DNA of 64,000 nucleotides from positions 62,001 to 126,000 of the forward strand of contig QQVD01000043.1 in the NCBI GenBank assembly GCA_003388555.1, read 5' to 3'. Position 1 is the stretch's first letter. Each line of letters opens with the position of its first letter. The notes beneath the pieces are model-generated. The model had not been told where the DNA came from. It searched no databases and saw nothing but the letters and a program-made list of their open reading frames with translations. Both the position numbers and the translations under genes were made by a program. Below are positions 61,712-64,000 of this stretch, piece by piece. Source of the stretch: Acidobacteriota bacterium. GTDB lineage: Bacteria > Acidobacteriota > Thermoanaerobaculia > Multivoradales > Multivoraceae.

Positions 61712-62346
61712 CGCGGTCCTCCTCGGCAGTGATCCGCCTGCAGCTCCAGAGCTCCGAGACCGTAGATCCCGTGCGTGGATCCTGTGGTCGAAAGGCCAGA
61801 GCATGGCAGCTCTTGGTCGTCACACTGCCCGGCGGTGTCGCGTGTTCTGACGAGTTAGACCGGCGGGGTGACGGGAATCCTTCGGCCGATGGTTGCCGGA
61901 GCGGTGAGGAGGAGTCGCCTCAGGAGACGCGGCGCGTTGTTGAAACAGGGAAGTGGTCGCCGCTCAGCAGCGATTTCGTTCCAAGGCCATCCTCACCCCC
62001 TTTGCCGAAGCGAGCGTGAGCGAGCTGAGCCGAAAGACCGGCAGTCGAGCCTGTGAAGACTGACGGTCTACCCTCGGTTGGGCGGAGTCGCTCGAGGAGA
62101 CGCGGGCGCCTCGGGAGACCGGGAAGTCGTCGCCGCCCAGCAGCGATGCCATCCTCACCCACCCTGAGCCGCATGGTTCGCGGGCTCTTCGAGCTTCGAA
62201 GGATCGTCGCCGACTCCAGCGTCTAACCTGCGACAGTCTCTCTCTTTCTCTCTTCCCTTTCCCACTTACCCTTTCCCTTTTCCCTTTTCCCTCCTCCCCC
62301 CACCCCCCACCCCCAACCCCAACCCCCAAACCCCTTCCGCCGCCCC
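61712..62346. repeat. Repeat-rich divergent intergenic region
   Basis: 635 bases between the STN-like gene and the ECF sigma gene, with no supported gene. An imperfect direct repeat is at 61911-61998 and 62084-62160 (shared GGAGTCGC, GAGGAGACGCGG, GGGAAGT, CAGCAGCGAT, GCCATCCTCACCC). A copy of the dispersed 29-nt repeat is at 62004-62032. From 62226 to ~62345 the plus strand is almost pure pyrimidine (CTCTTTCTC runs, then CCCC runs), ending right at the GTG start of the sigma gene. Confidence 0.7.
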
Positions 62347-62982
62347 GTGTCCCTCTTCCCCCAAACCCACGACCGCCGCCTCCAAGGCCGTCTCCTGCGC
62401 GGCGACACCGCGGCGTTCGACGAGTTCTTCGCCACCTACCATCCGGCTCTGGTGCGCTTCGCGCTGGCGCGGCTCGGCGGCGAGATGGAGCTGGCGGAGG
62501 AGGTGGCGCAGGTGACGCTGTGCCAGGCGGTGCGCAAGCTGCACACCTGGCGTGGCGAGGCTTCGCTGCTGACCTGGATGTTCACCATCTGCCGGCGGCA
62601 GATGGCCGACGAGCTGCGGCGCCTGGGGCGACGGCAGGAGATCCCGGTCAGCGAGCTCGACGACGAGATCCTCGCTGCGCTCGAGTCGCTCAGCGATCCG
62701 GAGAGCGACGCCTCGAGGCGGGCCAGGCGGCACGAGCTGGCCCAGCGGGTGCGGGCCACGCTCGAGCGGCTGCCGAGCCGGCAGCGTCAGGTGCTCGAGG
62801 GCAAGTACCTGCGGGAGCTCAGCGTGCGCGAGATCGCCGCGGCACTCGGGGTCAGCGAGAAGGCCGCCGAATCGCTGTTGTCGCGGGCGCGCGCGTCGTT
62901 CCGCGAGGCGTTCGTGCTGGTCGAGCGGGCGGCGGCGACGGCGAAGGCTCCGCGACCTATGGCCGAGGCGGAGACGCCATGA
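62347..62982 (+). CDS. ECF sigma factor (FecR-linked)
   Basis: 211 residues from GTG 62347. Region 2: FDEFFATYHPALVRFALARLGG, AEEVAQVTLCQAVRKLHTWRGEASLLTWMFTICRRQMADELRR; region 4: LERLPSRQRQVLEGKYLRELSVREIAAALGVSEKAAESLLSRARASFREAF. The upstream pyrimidine tract leaves no Shine-Dalgarno, so initiation is unusual or leaderless. The stop overlaps the FecR-like gene (ATGA). Confidence 0.9.
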   Translation: MSLFPQTHDRRLQGRLLRGDTAAFDEFFATYHPALVRFALARLGGEMELAEEVAQVTLCQAVRKLHTWRGEASLLTWMFTICRRQMADELRRLGRRQEIPVSELDDEILAALESLSDPESDASRRARRHELAQRVRATLERLPSRQRQVLEGKYLRELSVREIAAALGVSEKAAESLLSRARASFREAFVLVERAAATAKAPRPMAEAETP

Positions 62983-64000
62983 CGATGCCCTCGCACGATT
63001 CGCGCGATCCGCTCGCCGAGCTGCTCGAGGTCGGTTTCGAGGAGGCCGCGGCGTCGCCGACCGACGGGTCGTCGCGCGGCAGCGCGCAGGGCGTCGCGCC
63101 TCGGGTCGGCTCGGCCGACGACGGCGTTCCTTCCGACGACGCCGGGGAGTCGCTGACGTCCCAGGCAGCCCGACCGGAGGCGACCGCTCGGGCCTACGAG
63201 ACGGCGCGCTCCGCCTGGCGCGAGGCGCTCTCGCGCCGACGTCGCCAGCGCTTTGCAGTCCTCGCCACCGCGGCGACTCTGCTGCTCGGCTGTGCGCTCG
63301 GCGTCGCGTGGTGGCGCCAAGGTATGCAGCGACCGGCGGCGATTCTGCGGGTCGTGCAGGGCGAGGTGTTGCAGGGCGACGGCCAGCCGCTGCGCGGCGC
63401 CGAGCTGCAGCTGGCCCGCGACAGCGTGCTGGCGACCGGCTCCGACAGCGGCGCCGCCTTCGAGCTCGCCGGCGGCGCTCACCTCAGGCTCGGCCGGAGC
63501 AGCCGTGTGCGCCTGCGCGACGCGCGCAGCATCGAGCTGCAGCAGGGTGGCGTCTACTTCGACTCGCGGCGCGACGCGGAGAGCTCCGGCTCGTCCGGCC
63601 GCGACGACGGGGCGGCGCGCCGGGCGGCATCGGCGAACCAACCGGGCACCTCGGTGGTCGTCTCCGTCGAGACGCCGCTGGCGACTCTGCGCAATCTCGG
63701 CACCCGCTACCAGGCGAGGGTCGAGCGGGAGCTGCTGCACGTCGCGGTGCGCTCCGGGACGGTGCTGGTGAAACCGCGGCGCGGCAACGAGATCTCGCTG
63801 TCGGCCGGTGAGTGGCTGACGCTCGCCGGCGACGGAGTCCGCGAGCGCGGTCTGGTGTCTGCCTTCGACCAGCGCTGGAGCTGGACCTGGAGCCTGGCGC
63901 CGCCGTTTGCCACCGAAGGGCGGACGCTGGGCGAGTACCTCGGCTGGGTGGAGCGCGAGCTCGGAGTGGAGCGCCGCGTGCTCGCCGAGCCGAGCGTGGT
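62979..64000 (+). CDS. FecR-like transmembrane anti-sigma regulator (3' partial)
   Basis: 340 codons to the window end, no stop. ATG 62979 overlaps the sigma stop. Residues ~1-85 are a cytoplasmic, Asp/Ser-rich segment; one membrane helix (~90-110, FAVLATAATLLLGCALGVAWW) follows. The periplasmic part has the FecR beta-helix pattern: ILRVVQGEVLQGDGQPL, SGAAFELAGGAHLRLGRSSRVRL, VETPLATLRNLGTRYQARVERELLHVAVRSGTVLV. FecR proteins hold or activate the cognate sigma factor on a periplasmic cue, so it likely controls the overlapping ECF gene. Confidence 0.9.
   Translation, partial: MTMPSHDSRDPLAELLEVGFEEAAASPTDGSSRGSAQGVAPRVGSADDGVPSDDAGESLTSQAARPEATARAYETARSAWREALSRRRRQRFAVLATAATLLLGCALGVAWWRQGMQRPAAILRVVQGEVLQGDGQPLRGAELQLARDSVLATGSDSGAAFELAGGAHLRLGRSSRVRLRDARSIELQQGGVYFDSRRDAESSGSSGRDDGAARRAASANQPGTSVVVSVETPLATLRNLGTRYQARVERELLHVAVRSGTVLVKPRRGNEISLSAGEWLTLAGDGVRERGLVSAFDQRWSWTWSLAPPFATEGRTLGEYLGWVERELGVERRVLAEPSV

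Overview
This is a GC-rich (roughly two thirds G+C), densely coded bacterial chromosome segment. Several traits point to Acidobacteriota, probably near Thermoanaerobaculia: two Ser/Thr kinase-TPR proteins, one of them coupled to an ECF sigma factor; a sigma/FecR pair; secreted multidomain proteins, one ending in a GFESG-type C-terminus; and strongly G/C-ending codons. This is inference from gene content; there is no rRNA or other marker gene. No tRNA, rRNA, CRISPR array, integrase or transposase was seen. Both window edges cut through genes.

Bases 1-11300 hold the most system-like locus: an McrB-like GTPase/ATPase with an N-terminal EVE/PUA-like reader, a DUF2357/PD-(D/E)XK McrC-like nuclease, a RecQ helicase carrying an N-terminal DUF559/Vsr-like nuclease domain, and a small coiled-coil protein with a C-terminal membrane anchor. 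Two of the three junctions are 4-base GTGA overlaps. A large membrane protein with HEAT-like repeats follows. No methyltransferase is present, so this looks like a type IV-like (modification-dependent) defence island with an unusual partner set.

Bases 11400-20400 hold a DUF3592 protein and a relic copy of its 3' end, twin perfect palindromes, a Ser/Thr kinase, an XRE regulator, a minimal Rhs toxin with an LHH-type nuclease tip coupled to a SUKH immunity gene, REP-like elements, and a signal peptidase I whose catalytic lysine position is methionine. Bases 20600-23200 hold housekeeping-like genes (LOG, OsmC, CBS) and a secreted cysteine-rich peptide.

Bases 23400-33000 are a second accessory zone: a caspase-like protease coupled to an alpha/beta hydrolase; a membrane protein coupled to a nitrilase-fold protein with a complete Glu-Lys-Cys triad; and a radical SAM enzyme next to a 109-residue protein with an internal repeat.

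Bases 33400-48800 encode large secreted repeat proteins, an HTH-TM-FG-GAP-TPR protein, a pair of unrecognised paralogs, a kinase/ECF pair and a divergent sigma factor. Bases 49000-50800 hold two toxin-antitoxin-like pairs (nucleotidyltransferase and VapBC), both with a TATGAT -10 box exactly 6 nt before the ATG, as expected for leaderless mRNAs. The remainder holds an MBL hydrolase, an FMN reductase, a DUF3291 protein, a SpoIIE-type phosphatase, a CYP153-like P450, a very large STN/outer-membrane-like protein, and an ECF sigma/FecR pair running off the end. Intergenic regions carry REP-like palindromes, dispersed repeats and strand-asymmetric G/C tracts.
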